A stretch of DNA of 53,164 bases from Brevibacterium sp. ZH18 (GTDB lineage: Bacteria; Actinomycetota; Actinomycetes; Actinomycetales; Brevibacteriaceae). The number at the start of each line of letters is the position of its first letter. The stretch's first letter is position 1. A model generated the notes under the pieces. That model was not told where the DNA came from, did not search any database, and was given only the letters and a program-made list of their open reading frames with translations. A program made the translations under genes and the position numbers. Below, one piece after another: positions 41,148-50,260 of the stretch. The stretch lies in contig NZ_JALDSX010000026.1 in NCBI RefSeq assembly GCF_022748595.1, positions 1-53,164 of the forward strand. The letters are read 5' to 3'.

Positions 41148-42926
41148 TCAGGCGACGCTGGTCGGGACGCCGATCGGCTGGACACCAAGCTGAGGATCGA
41201 TCGCCTGTGGGATCGGTGCGACTTCACCTATCGGTGAGACTTCGCCGCTCGGGTCGACCGCGCCACTCGCCGCCACAGTTGCAATCGGTACTGCCGCGGG
41301 AATTGCGGGGCTCACAGCGGCTTCGGGGCTCGGCACGGCCCCAGGGGACGTGGTCGGTTCCGGGACTGTCACCGCCTCGGCGGGGGTCTGGTCGTCGGTG
41401 ACAATCGGATCCGCTGTGGGCACGGGACGGGTGGGGACCGCCTCGGCGATGGCTTCGAACATCGCCAAGGTGCCATGCTGGGCAGCGATGCTCACGGGTT
41501 CGGGGTCGCTCGAGAGCTTGACTCCCACAGTCTGCGTGGCGCGGTCGATGTAGAGCATCTGGCCGTGGATTCCGACGCCGATGACGACGTCGCGGCTGGC
41601 CGAGGGCACCCAGAACTGGCTGCGGTACATGCCGCCGGGGTACGACTTGCCCGAAGGTGATTCAGCGAAGACCTGCGCGGAGTCGGCTGCACCGGTGAAG
41701 ATGTCGTCGATCCACTGGCCGGACAGGACGCGTCGACCATCAGCAGTGGTGCCTCCGCGGGCGATCATCTCGCCGAATCGGGCGAGGTCACGCAGGGTGG
41801 TGCTGATGGCGCCGTCGGCGATGGATCCGCCCCATTTGTCCTGGCATACCTGCGCGGCGTGCGCTGCGCCGATCTTCGACCACACGTATTCGCTGGCGAT
41901 GACCGAGAACGGCTGGCCGACCACGGACTCGCAGATCCATGCCAGCACGTCCGTTTCGCAGCTGCGGTAGACGTAAGCTCCCCCGTGCTCGCGTTCGGCG
42001 GTGAGGCCGGTGAGGAAGGATTTGATCCCATTCGCCGAGGCGGGGGTGCGTGGCGCCATATCGACGGCTTCGAACAGCGCCCGGATCTCTGAGCCCTCTT
42101 CAAGGTATTCTTCCGAGAATTTGATGCCCGAACGCATGTCGAGAAGGTTGCGAATCGTCGCGCCGGCGTAGCCGCTCTCAGCCAAAGCCGGGATGCATGC
42201 GGTCACGAGGTCGTCCGGAGAGAGCTTGCCGGCGTCGACGAGCGCGCCGATGACTGCAGAGACGATGGACTTGCTGATCGAGAACAGCATGTGCTGACGA
42301 GCTGGCTTCATCGGCCACGCGTATTCCTCGGCCAGGGCCACGCCGTCGCGGGTCACGAGCCACGCGTCGGTGAAGGTGTTGGCGAGGACGTCGCCGACGG
42401 TCGACCACGATTCATCGGCGCCGGGCCATTTCTCACGGTCGATGAGGAGCGGGCGGAAGTCGTGCTCTTCGGTGACGAAGTCGCGGACGGGGCCGATTCC
42501 GCGAGGGATGCCGCCGACGGGGAAGAGCTCTTCCATCCGAGTCAACGAGAACGCGAAGTATTCGGGCCATTTCCAGGAGTCGAGATCGATGCGTTCGAGG
42601 ATCGCTTCGGAGGGGTCGACGATGGCATCTTCGCTCGCTGAGGTGAGTTCGCCGGCTTTCGGCAACGGCAGCGCATTGTCGGATTCCTCGGAATCTGCGG
42701 AGCTCTTCGGTGAACGCGGGTTCTTCGGAGTGTTGGAGCCGGGGGTCGACGGACCGGACGTCGCTGGGTCATTCGAACCTGATGGGCCCGCAGAGCTGTC
42801 TGCTTCGGCCGAGTCGCTGCTGCTCGCATCGGCGCCGATGCCCTTGGTGTTGCCGGACAGTGCGCCGAACTGACGGGTCGCCGGATTGTCGGTGAGGCTG
42901 TGCAGCATCTTCTTCATATCTGCCAT
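41148..42926 (-). CDS. serine beta-lactamase-fold hydrolase (NylB-like) with disordered ends
   Basis: 592 residues. The catalytic domain (about 105-500) has SISK at 216-219 (nucleophile Ser216, base Lys219), YRSCETD as the Tyr-x-x motif and GIHGQMLYID as the third motif, the set of class C beta-lactamase/esterase and 6-aminohexanoate-dimer hydrolase proteins. Residues 25-100 are Ser/Asp/Pro-rich and residues about 505-592 are Pro/Ala/Val-rich; both look disordered. No signal peptide is visible, so it is probably cytosolic. True antibiotic hydrolysis is unlikely. The 204 bp downstream of it (40944-41147) contain GCAGTCAG-type short repeats only. Confidence 0.8.
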   Translation of the reverse strand: MADMKKMLHSLTDNPATRQFGALSGNTKGIGADASSSDSAEADSSAGPSGSNDPATSGPSTPGSNTPKNPRSPKSSADSEESDNALPLPKAGELTSASEDAIVDPSEAILERIDLDSWKWPEYFAFSLTRMEELFPVGGIPRGIGPVRDFVTEEHDFRPLLIDREKWPGADESWSTVGDVLANTFTDAWLVTRDGVALAEEYAWPMKPARQHMLFSISKSIVSAVIGALVDAGKLSPDDLVTACIPALAESGYAGATIRNLLDMRSGIKFSEEYLEEGSEIRALFEAVDMAPRTPASANGIKSFLTGLTAEREHGGAYVYRSCETDVLAWICESVVGQPFSVIASEYVWSKIGAAHAAQVCQDKWGGSIADGAISTTLRDLARFGEMIARGGTTADGRRVLSGQWIDDIFTGAADSAQVFAESPSGKSYPGGMYRSQFWVPSASRDVVIGVGIHGQMLYIDRATQTVGVKLSSDPEPVSIAAQHGTLAMFEAIAEAVPTRPVPTADPIVTDDQTPAEAVTVPEPTTSPGAVPSPEAAVSPAIPAAVPIATVAASGAVDPSGEVSPIGEVAPIPQAIDPQLGVQPIGVPTSVA

Positions 42927-43108
42927 GTGTCGCCTCCGCGGTCTCGATGTGCATGGACGAGCCTACCTGGATGTTGACACCCGCGACAGTTGGAACACCT
43001 GCGAAAACGCCGATTCGGGTGGTGCGCTCGGACGATCCACGTCTGTGACCAGGCGAGTCATACCCAATGGTTACTTATCAGTTATTCACCTGACATTTCG
43101 AAGAAGTA

Positions 43109-43145
43109 GAGCGTCTCGGGCCGCTTGCGCGGTGCTGAGACGCTC
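43109..43145 (-). terminator. terminator at the lipoprotein stop codon
   Basis: GAGCGTCTC (43109-43117) pairs with GAGACGCTC (43137-43145), with an inner CCGC/GCGG stem. It overlaps the last bases of the lipoprotein gene. Confidence 0.6.
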
Positions 43146-44658
43146 AGCGGTCGACCACGCTCCACAGCGTCGTTGAGTTCTCATCGGTGACGAGTACGAC
43201 GCGCCGTCCGGAACTCAACGAGGCATATTCGCCTGCCGGATGTTCGTTGACGAATTCACCTGTCGTCGCTGTGTAGAAGCTTGTCTTCTTGTCATCGGTG
43301 ACGGCGATAAGATCCACTTCGGGCAGGTATCCCTGTCCGCCCCAAGGCAGATCGGTCTCATAGTCGCCCGCTGTCCACGCGGTCTTACCGTCCGCTGCGT
43401 TCACCGCCATGATTCCGGACTCTGTGCCGGGCACGATCAGCAGAGGCCCATCGGGTCCGTCAACTGGAGTCGGTTCCAACGCTCCGAAATACCCCAGCGA
43501 CTCCACCGACCGTTCCGGAGCGTCGGCGATCCACGCCTGAGGTGTGCCATTCGATCCCTGGTATTTCACCGCCGAAGCGAACAGCTGCGGCTGGATGCAC
43601 ACCGATTCGCCGTTCGGAGTGAAGCTCAGGTCGGTGGCGCACACGGGTTCGAACGTGTCCTCCATCGTGACGCTGTCGGAGTCGCCGACATCGTCGCCTT
43701 CAGAATCGTCACCAGAGGTGCCCGCGAGTGACATAGTCGGCGAATCGGATTCAGCGAGGGCAGCGGGAATCGTCAGGTCAGCTGCTCGGGTGACCGCCGA
43801 ACTTGTCGGGTTGTCCGGGTCGTCCGAGCCGTAGACATAGAGCAGCTTGGTCGGATCGGTCGTCGGGTAGACGTCGTAGAATTCGCTTCCCGTATCGTCG
43901 ATAGACCGCGCATTAGTCAAGGCCATGTCTGCGTGCTTGCCCGTCTTGAGATCGATGCGAGTGAGCACCGAGTCCCTACCTTCGGACCACGAGAGGAAAC
44001 CGTAACTGCGATCAGGAGTGATGTGCAGCGGTGTGCCGCCGAACGTACGCCCTTCGTCGTTCATCGACAGCGCGGGCCAGGCCTCTTCACCGCTGGTCGG
44101 ATCGATCGCGAGGACGACAGCATTTCCGCTATCCGACGTGGTCTCGCATCCGTCCTCCTCAAGAACACCTGAATAGGTGAGGAGAATGAGATCGCCCTCG
44201 CCGAGGATGGGATTCGTCCCGGTCGTCTGCGCGCTGAATCCTTCGGCCGGGTGACAGGAGCTGCTCTCGCCCGGGATGTCGAATGACCACTGTTCACTGC
44301 CGTCGGACCAACTGTATGCCCGCAGTGCACCGGAATAGTCGTTGATGACCACCGATCCTGCCGCAGAGAAGCCACTGACACCTCCGCCGATGTCGTCGTT
44401 GAGTCTCGCGTCGACCTTCCAGAGTTCCTTGCCGGAAGAATCCACGGCTTTGAGCTTCTCTTCATTCCAGTCTGTCACCAGCGCATGACCGGCTCCGTCG
44501 TCGACCACCAAGGTCGCCGCATAGTCTAGTTCGATGGGATCGGCCAGCGTCGGCACTGTCGTCGGAGTCGGTGCTGCTGGGTCCGCTGCAGGCTGTTCGC
44601 CGCACCCTGCGAGCATCAGCATCGTCGCGGCCACTGCGAGAGAGGATCGCCACCTCAT
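43144..44658 (-). CDS. PQQ-like beta-propeller lipoprotein
   Basis: 504 residues. A lipoprotein signal ends with LAGC, Cys19 being the lipid site, followed by a Pro/Thr/Ala spacer. The rest is made of repeated blades with W-x-x-D/G patterns: SSGKELWKVDARL, SDGSEQWSFDIPG, TSGEEAWPALS, ADGKTAWTAGDYE. A Ser/Asp/Gly-rich low-complexity insert occurs near 318-332. Extracytoplasmic, membrane anchored. Function unknown; the blades resemble PQQ-dehydrogenase-like propellers without cofactor residues. Separated from the two-component genes upstream by 94 bp. Confidence 0.8.
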   Translation of the reverse strand: MRWRSSLAVAATMLMLAGCGEQPAADPAAPTPTTVPTLADPIELDYAATLVVDDGAGHALVTDWNEEKLKAVDSSGKELWKVDARLNDDIGGGVSGFSAAGSVVINDYSGALRAYSWSDGSEQWSFDIPGESSSCHPAEGFSAQTTGTNPILGEGDLILLTYSGVLEEDGCETTSDSGNAVVLAIDPTSGEEAWPALSMNDEGRTFGGTPLHITPDRSYGFLSWSEGRDSVLTRIDLKTGKHADMALTNARSIDDTGSEFYDVYPTTDPTKLLYVYGSDDPDNPTSSAVTRAADLTIPAALAESDSPTMSLAGTSGDDSEGDDVGDSDSVTMEDTFEPVCATDLSFTPNGESVCIQPQLFASAVKYQGSNGTPQAWIADAPERSVESLGYFGALEPTPVDGPDGPLLIVPGTESGIMAVNAADGKTAWTAGDYETDLPWGGQGYLPEVDLIAVTDDKKTSFYTATTGEFVNEHPAGEYASLSSGRRVVLVTDENSTTLWSVVDR

Positions 44659-44752
44659 TGTTCGTTATCCCGGTTCATGTCCTGATCATATGGTGCACCG
44701 GGGCAAATGTAGTGACGAGGGTTGCACAGCCTAAGCAGCAGAGCGCCGGCCC

Positions 44753-45373
44753 CTACACCAGCCCCTGGTCTTCGGCGACGCGGATGGCGCGGGAACGCGA
44801 GTCCACGCCGAGCTTCGTGAACACGTTGACCAGGTGACTCTTCACCGTCGCCTCGGTGACGAAGAGCTCCTGGGCGATCTGCGCGTTCGAAGCACCGGTA
44901 GCCAGCAGCTTCACAACGTCGCGTTCGCGCCGGGTCAACTTCGGACCAGGATTGCGCATCGCGGCGATGACCTTCGACGAGATCTCGGGCGGCAGATAGG
45001 TCTCCCCGCGGGAGGCCTTCTCGATCGCAGTCGAGATGTCTTCGGGATTGATGTCCTTGAGCAGATAGCCCGAAGCTCCGGCATTGAGCGCGGCGACGAT
45101 CTCCGAGTCATTGTCGAACGTCGTGAGGATGAGGATTGCAGGTTTCGTCGGCAGCGCCTGCAACCGCTTCGTCACCTCGATGCCGTCGATGCCCTCACCT
45201 AGTCGCAGGTCGCACATCACAACATCGGGTTCGAGCTCCTCGACCAAGGTCAGTGCCTCTTCGCCGCTGCCGGCCTCACCGATGACGGCGATATGGTCCG
45301 GGGCGTCAATGACGGACCGCAGGCCCGCACGCACCACCGGGTGGTCGTCGACAAGAATCACTCGAATCGTCAT
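44753..45373 (-). CDS. NarL/FixJ-type response regulator
   Basis: 206 residues. Receiver domain with Asp9/Asp10, phospho-acceptor Asp55 (MCDLRLGEG), Thr in LILTTFD and Lys in YLLKD; LuxR-type HTH at about 140-200 (LTRRERDVVKLLATGASNAQIAQELFVTEATVKSHLVNV). Its ATG overlaps the histidine kinase stop by 4 bp (ATGA). Target genes are probably the adjoining lipoprotein or MMPL exporter, but this is inferred from position. Confidence 0.9.
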   Translation of the reverse strand: MTIRVILVDDHPVVRAGLRSVIDAPDHIAVIGEAGSGEEALTLVEELEPDVVMCDLRLGEGIDGIEVTKRLQALPTKPAILILTTFDNDSEIVAALNAGASGYLLKDINPEDISTAIEKASRGETYLPPEISSKVIAAMRNPGPKLTRRERDVVKLLATGASNAQIAQELFVTEATVKSHLVNVFTKLGVDSRSRAIRVAEDQGLV

Positions 45374-46578
45374 GCGCCTTCTCCTCGTGTGCGTTCGTTG
45401 TTGGGCAGCGTGGCGGAGATCGCGAAGCCGGACCCCGGCGTCGTCTCGATGACGAGCTCGCCGCCCAGCTCGCGCATCCGCGAGCCGATGAAGTCGAGCC
45501 CGAATCCCGATTCCGACCCCCTCTGCCGCGAGTCGGGATCGGCCATCCCGATTCCGTCATCGACGATGTCCATGCGGATCGAGCCGCCCACATCCATCAG
45601 GCTGACCATGACCCGCGAAGCCTGCGAGTGCTGGCGAACATTGGCGAGCGCGGACTGCGCGGTCCGCAGCAGCGCCACCTCCACCTCGGCGGGCAGAGAC
45701 GGAATCGTCTCGTCGACGTCGACGTTCCCGCGGATGGACGTATCCTCTTCCAACCGTGCGAGCAGCCGGCGGATGGCGGCAGTCAGGGCACCGTCCTCGA
45801 GTTCGGCGGGAGCGAGTGCGGCGATGATCCGGCGCACGTCACGCGAACTCTGCGCGGCGAGGTCCTCAACTTGGCGCAGAACCTGGCGAGCGTGCTCATC
45901 GGTGGTCTTGTCCACCTCGGCGTGGGCGATGAGACGGATCGAGGAGATCTCCTGCGCGATCGTGTCGTGGATGTCGCGGGAAACGCGGGTGCGCTCCTGG
46001 ATCTCACCGGCGTGACGCTGGGTCAGGGCGAGCTCGTCCTGCAGGTCGAGCAGATTCTGGTGGGCCAGTTCCAAGGACTGCAGCAGCTCCTCGCGGCGAC
46101 GACCTTCCCGCAGGAGTTCGATATAGCCGCGGGAGAGCCCCAGGGCGAAGACCGCGCCGATGAGCGAGCCGATGATGCTGGCTGTGCGCACTTCGCCGTG
46201 GTGGGCCAGCGGTGCGACGATCGTGGCGATGTAGGTCAGCGCGGTGAAGACCACGGCGATGCGCAGCGAGAACAGGTGCCCGGCCAGCAGCCACAAAATG
46301 AACGCGACCCAGATGAATTCGGATGACACGAGAAGCGAACACAGCCACGCCGCAGCCAGCACCACGAGCCACCATTTTGCGAGCACGATGGCTCCGCTGC
46401 GGGCGGCCCGAACGGCACCGAGGGTGTACCAGCCGAGGAACACGACGCTGACCGCGATCGCCGCCAGCGGGGAGGCTCCGTCACTGATCGCGCGGAGGCA
46501 GGAGATGACGGTGAGGACGAGGGCGATCGCGTGCTGGCCGATCTCCATCGTCCGCTCTGTCCACCCGCGTGTGCTCAC
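45370..46578 (-). CDS. DesK/NarX-type sensor histidine kinase
   Basis: 402 residues. About five to six membrane spans (35-160) precede a coiled coil (LREGRRREELLQSLELAHQN) and a HisKA_3 domain with phospho-His in SRDIHDTIAQEISS. The HATPase region shows LANVRQHSQAS (N box), DDGIGM (G1) and SGFGLDFIGSRM. I place the start at GTG 46578 because AAAGGTGAG stands 3-7 nt upstream; a longer frame to 46833 would overlap the MMPL gene and contain a hairpin. Cognate of the overlapping regulator; signal unknown (membrane-sensed). Confidence 0.85.
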   Translation of the reverse strand: MSTRGWTERTMEIGQHAIALVLTVISCLRAISDGASPLAAIAVSVVFLGWYTLGAVRAARSGAIVLAKWWLVVLAAAWLCSLLVSSEFIWVAFILWLLAGHLFSLRIAVVFTALTYIATIVAPLAHHGEVRTASIIGSLIGAVFALGLSRGYIELLREGRRREELLQSLELAHQNLLDLQDELALTQRHAGEIQERTRVSRDIHDTIAQEISSIRLIAHAEVDKTTDEHARQVLRQVEDLAAQSSRDVRRIIAALAPAELEDGALTAAIRRLLARLEEDTSIRGNVDVDETIPSLPAEVEVALLRTAQSALANVRQHSQASRVMVSLMDVGGSIRMDIVDDGIGMADPDSRQRGSESGFGLDFIGSRMRELGGELVIETTPGSGFAISATLPNNERTRGEGA

Positions 46579-46768
46579 GGTCTCACCTTTCCGCATGTCC
46601 GCCACGGCCGCAATCGCACCGAGCCGTGTGTTCTGTCTGATTGTCGTACTCCCTGCCAACTCAATCACATCCGCGACTGTCCCGGCCGCATCCGCGACGA
46701 TTGCATTCCCAGCTGCCGCCGAGGCGGGCCCACTCAACACGGCACCTGTCCCACCTTCAGTCGGCGAA

Positions 46769-46804
46769 GGGCCCGGTCGCCGAGGTGACTCGACGACCGG
46801 GCCC
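46769..46804 (-). terminator. hairpin after MMPL gene
   Basis: GGGCCCGGTCG (46769-46779) and CGACCGGGCCC (46794-46804) form an 11-bp stem with a 14-nt loop, 9 bp after the MMPL stop on the minus strand. It lacks a clear T tract. Confidence 0.5.
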
Positions 46805-46813
46805 GATCCTTCG

Positions 46814-49027
46814 TCAGTGCTTGCTGAGCGCATCCTCGGCAGCTGCCGTCGAGCTCACCGGCGTCGCCTCGTCCGCATCGGCCTTCGTCTGCTCCGAGTG
46901 GGTGATCGCCTTGTTGGGCCACCACATCCGGTTGCCGACGAGTCCGAAGATGGCCGGGACGATGACCGTGCGCACCACGATCGTGTCGACGAGGACGCCG
47001 ACGCCGACGATGATTCCCAGCTGTCCGAGGACCATGAGCGGCAGCATGCCCAGGGCGGCGAACACGCCTGCCAGAACGATGCCGGCGCTGGTGATCACAC
47101 CGCCGGTGTGGCTGACGGCTTCGATCATGCCCTGGCGAGCGCCGTGGACGAGCGACTCCTTCTTCGCTCTGTGGGAGAGGAAGATCGAGTAGTCGATTCC
47201 CAGCGCCACGAGGAACAGGAACGCGAGGATCGGAACCTGGGCATCGAGCGCTGCCTGGCCGAAGATCACTCGGGACAGGAACGCACCGAGTCCGATCGCA
47301 GCCGCCGAGGACACCACGTTGACGATGAGCAGCGTGGCCGCCACGATCGGTGCCCGCAGGATACCGAGCAGGATGATGAAGCTGATGGCCAGGATCAGGG
47401 GTGCAACGGTGAAGAAGTCCTGCGCATTGCCGTCGCGAGCGTCAAGCTCGGTCGCGGCTGCCCCTCCCACTTTCGCATCGGCACCGTCGATGCCGTGAAC
47501 ATCGGCGCGAATGTCCTTGACCAGGTCGAGGCCCTTGGGACTGTCCGGCGCGAATTCGCCGGTGACCATGATCTTCGTGATCGAGCCGCCGTTCGCGGCG
47601 GTGTCGTCGATGGCGTTGGCGCGCACGACTCCGTCGAGGTCCGCGACAGAGTCCTCGACCTGCTTGGCCTGCGCGGTGTCGGTGACGACCCAGATCGGCT
47701 GCGATTCACCGGGCGGGAAGTGCTCGGAGAGGACATCCAGTCCCTGCGCTGACTCCGATTGCACACGGAACTTCTCAGACTGATCGAGTCCCACCGAGGT
47801 GCCGATGAGTCCCGTTGCCATGACCCCCAGGATGATGATTCCGGCGCCGAGGTGGATCCCCGGCTTCCGGACGACCCGAGTGGCGATGTTCCGCCAGATG
47901 GAGGGCTTGGCAGCCGACTTCGTTCCAGCGGATGCGTCGTCTTCGACCTTCGGCACGAAGGGCCAGAAGACGCCCTTGCCGCAGATCGCCAGTACAGGAG
48001 GCAGTGCGAAGAGCACGGCGCCCGCGGCGATGATGAGTCCGACGGCGGCGGAGATGCCCAGTCCGCGGGTTCCCGGGATCACTGCGAAGACGAGGCTGAG
48101 CAGGGACAGGACGACGGTGAGGTTCGAGGCGAGGATCGTCGATGCCGTGTGGGTCCAGGCGGAGCCCAGGGCGATGCGGTGGTCGCTCTCGCGGCCGAGT
48201 TCCTCGCGGTAGCGGGAGATGAACAGGAGAGCATAGTTCGCTCCCGCGCCGAAGACCAGGACGCTGATGATGCCCGCGTCGAACTGCAGGTCGAGCGCGT
48301 CGCCGACAGCGGCGGTCACCGTGGAGGCGAGCCCGTCTGCGGTGCCGATGACGATGAGCGGCAGCAGCCACAGGATCGGCGAACGGTAGGTGATGATGAG
48401 CAGCAGCGCAACGATGACGATCGTGACGATGAGCAGGGTGAAGTCCGCTCCGCTGAACGCCGATGCGATGTCTGCGCCGATCGCGGGTCCGCCGGTGACC
48501 AAGAGTGACATTCCCGAGTCTGCGAGCTGGCCCGCCTGCGAGTTGTCGGCGATGAAGGTGCGGAGCCCGTCGACGGTGTCGGCGGTGTCAGAGTTGTTGA
48601 GGCCGACCTGGATGGGGACCATGAGAAGCGCGGCCTTACCGTCCTCGCTCACGATCGGCCCGGAGACCTTCTCGTCGGCGCCGGTCGAGCTGGTCGACGC
48701 ATCCTTCTGCTCAGAGTTGACGTAGTCGCCCAACGATCCGCCGAGCTTGCCGAGTTCGGACTGGTCCTTGCTGCTCAGCGCCGCATCGTCGTCGCGTGTG
48801 GCGACGACCATCACCGACTGCTTGTCAGCATCGGGGAACTTCTTCAGCAGCTGGTCGACTTGGGTGGATTCGGAGTCGGCGGGGGCGGATTCGTTGGCTC
48901 GGTCCTCGCCGGCCCCGGAGAGGAGGCCGAACAGGAGAGCGACGAGGACGACGACCCCGCCGAGGACGAACCACGAGCCGCGCTTCGACACGAGCGTGTT
49001 GGCGGTTTTCGTGAGTGTTGTGTTCAT
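46814..49027 (-). CDS. MMPL-family RND exporter
   Basis: 737 residues, 11-12 spans, two homologous halves. The MMPL core includes FDAGIISVLVFGAGANYALLFISRYREEL and the second-half equivalent FLFLVALGIDYSIFLSHRAKKE (Asp-Tyr pair for proton relay). Two large extracytoplasmic loops follow spans 1 and 7. MMPL proteins export lipids or hydrophobic drugs. The ATG at 49027 is close to AGGAC. Upstream lie two near-identical 10-mers exactly 20 bp apart, a possible repressor site; no TetR gene is adjacent. The kinase-regulator pair is downstream. Confidence 0.88.
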   Translation of the reverse strand: MNTTLTKTANTLVSKRGSWFVLGGVVVLVALLFGLLSGAGEDRANESAPADSESTQVDQLLKKFPDADKQSVMVVATRDDDAALSSKDQSELGKLGGSLGDYVNSEQKDASTSSTGADEKVSGPIVSEDGKAALLMVPIQVGLNNSDTADTVDGLRTFIADNSQAGQLADSGMSLLVTGGPAIGADIASAFSGADFTLLIVTIVIVALLLIITYRSPILWLLPLIVIGTADGLASTVTAAVGDALDLQFDAGIISVLVFGAGANYALLFISRYREELGRESDHRIALGSAWTHTASTILASNLTVVLSLLSLVFAVIPGTRGLGISAAVGLIIAAGAVLFALPPVLAICGKGVFWPFVPKVEDDASAGTKSAAKPSIWRNIATRVVRKPGIHLGAGIIILGVMATGLIGTSVGLDQSEKFRVQSESAQGLDVLSEHFPPGESQPIWVVTDTAQAKQVEDSVADLDGVVRANAIDDTAANGGSITKIMVTGEFAPDSPKGLDLVKDIRADVHGIDGADAKVGGAAATELDARDGNAQDFFTVAPLILAISFIILLGILRAPIVAATLLIVNVVSSAAAIGLGAFLSRVIFGQAALDAQVPILAFLFLVALGIDYSIFLSHRAKKESLVHGARQGMIEAVSHTGGVITSAGIVLAGVFAALGMLPLMVLGQLGIIVGVGVLVDTIVVRTVIVPAIFGLVGNRMWWPNKAITHSEQTKADADEATPVSSTAAAEDALSKH

Positions 49028-49048
49028 GTCCTAAGCTCATCAAGTTTC

Positions 49049-49087
49049 GGAGCTCAGAACATCGCCTAGGAGTTCAGATAAAATCTG
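49049..49087. promoter_or_regulatory. 20-bp spaced repeats before MMPL gene
   Basis: GGAGCTCAGA (49049-49058) and GGAGTTCAGA (49069-49078) lie two helical turns apart; the second runs into the palindrome CAGATAAAATCTG (49075-49087). Confidence 0.5.
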
Positions 49088-49107
49088 CAACTTTTGATGG
49101 AGAAGTG

Positions 49108-49126
49108 CATCTGACCAGCTCAGATG
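49108..49126 (-). terminator. short hairpin at nicotinamidase stop
   Basis: CATCTGA (49108-49114) and TCAGATG (49120-49126) with a 5-nt loop overlap the stop codon. It may be a weak terminator or part of the MMPL control region. Confidence 0.3.
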
Positions 49127-49686
49127 AGTTCGGCGCCGGCCGTCTCCATCTCAGTCAGAGCAGCCTCGCTCGACTCTTCGCCGACGCCTGCGATGAGGTC
49201 CCGCAGGACCCGCACTAAGACTCCGGCGCTGAGCGCGTCGAGGACGGTGGCGCGTACGCAGTGGTCGGTGGCGATGCCGACGACGTCCACCTCGGTGATG
49301 GTGAGGTTCTGCAGAAGATCGCCGAGGCGGTCCCCGGCTTCCGTGGTCCCCTGGAAGGCGGAGTAGTCCGGGGTTCCCTGCCCCTTGCGCACGTGGTGGG
49401 TCACGGCGTCGGTTGTGAGGAGCGGGTCGTAGTCGGCGCCTTCGGTGCCGGCAACGCAGTGGACCGGCCAGGTGTCGACGAAGTCAGGGTGCGGGCTGAA
49501 GTGCCCGCCGTTGTCGCTGTCGGGATCGTGCCAGTCGCGGGAGGCGATGATCGCGTCGTAGTCGCCCGCATGAGCACCGAGGTGGCGTGTGACCTCGGCG
49601 GCGACGCGGTCACCACCGGTCACGCCGAGGGCCCCGCCCTCAGTGAAGTCATTCTGGACGTCCACGATGAGAAGTGCTTTCGACAT
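49120..49686 (-). CDS. pncA: nicotinamidase (isochorismatase family)
   Basis: 188 residues. The Cys hydrolase triad is complete: Asp9 (IVDVQNDF), Lys101 (VRKGQG) and Cys143 (ATDHCVRAT). The metal-site segment DWHDPDS (Asp51, His53) with GHFSPHP (later His) distinguishes nicotinamidase from plain isochorismatase. It would release ammonia from nicotinamide, giving nicotinate for NAD salvage, and would activate pyrazinamide. Cytosolic. Precedes the MMPL gene by 92 bp. Confidence 0.88.
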   Translation of the reverse strand: MSKALLIVDVQNDFTEGGALGVTGGDRVAAEVTRHLGAHAGDYDAIIASRDWHDPDSDNGGHFSPHPDFVDTWPVHCVAGTEGADYDPLLTTDAVTHHVRKGQGTPDYSAFQGTTEAGDRLGDLLQNLTITEVDVVGIATDHCVRATVLDALSAGVLVRVLRDLIAGVGEESSEAALTEMETAGAELI

Positions 49687-49717
49687 GCTCCGAGCATAGA
49701 GCCTGCCGAGACACTTT

Positions 49718-50206
49718 TCAGTTCTGCTTCAGCGCCTGCTTCGTCGCTGTCTTCGCAGCCTTGTCAGCGGCTTTGTCGGCGGCCTTCTTCATGGCCTTCT
49801 TGCTCACGTCGGTGCCGGCGACGAGCAGCAGGCCGCCCAGGGCTGCGACGTTCTTCGAGAAATGGGTCTTGTGCGCGGCGGCGTCGGCCCCCTCCATCTC
49901 CCAGAAGGAGTGGCCGGCCAGCGTGGTCGGGACGAGGGATCCGACGAGGGCGAGCGCGGACAGTCGCGGCTTGATGCCCAACATCAGCGTGGTGCCTGCA
50001 AGGAGCTGCAGACCACCGTTGGCGCGGACCAGGAGTTCATCATCCTCAGGCAGGAAAGGTACGTATTCGCGCATCGTGTCCAGCGTTGCAGCGGCCGCCT
50101 CGACCCGGCCACCCGGGTTGGTCAGCGCCGAGTATCCGCCGGTGATGAAGATCGGTGCGGTGAGTACGCGTCCTGCAGTCTGCAGCAGCGATGATCCTAA
50201 AGGCAT
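49718..50206 (-). CDS. DoxX-family membrane protein
   Basis: 162 residues, four predicted spans. The family marks are GRVLTAPIFITGGYSAL at the N-terminus and RANGGLQLLAGTTLMLG in the middle. A strongly basic Lys/Ala tail (KKAMKKAADKAADKAAKTATK) of about 25 residues is repeat-like (AADKAADKAA). DoxX proteins act in respiratory/redox or envelope-stress systems; role here unknown. Next gene upstream (CPBP protease) is 54 bp away on the same strand. Confidence 0.83.
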   Translation of the reverse strand: MPLGSSLLQTAGRVLTAPIFITGGYSALTNPGGRVEAAAATLDTMREYVPFLPEDDELLVRANGGLQLLAGTTLMLGIKPRLSALALVGSLVPTTLAGHSFWEMEGADAAAHKTHFSKNVAALGGLLLVAGTDVSKKAMKKAADKAADKAAKTATKQALKQN

Positions 50207-50260
50207 GGAATTCTCCTTGAAGTCGTGGGTTTTGAGCCTAACCGATGCCCAACCCCAGCC

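Noticed and set aside
41148..42926. Antibiotic-resistance beta-lactamase
   Set aside because: Has the SxxK fold but the motif set fits NylB/esterase proteins, and there is no signal peptide.
46579..46833. Longer histidine kinase start overlapping the MMPL gene
   Set aside because: The extra 85 residues are Pro/Ala/Gly-rich and cover an 11-bp stem hairpin that looks like an MMPL terminator; GTG 46578 has a good ribosome site.
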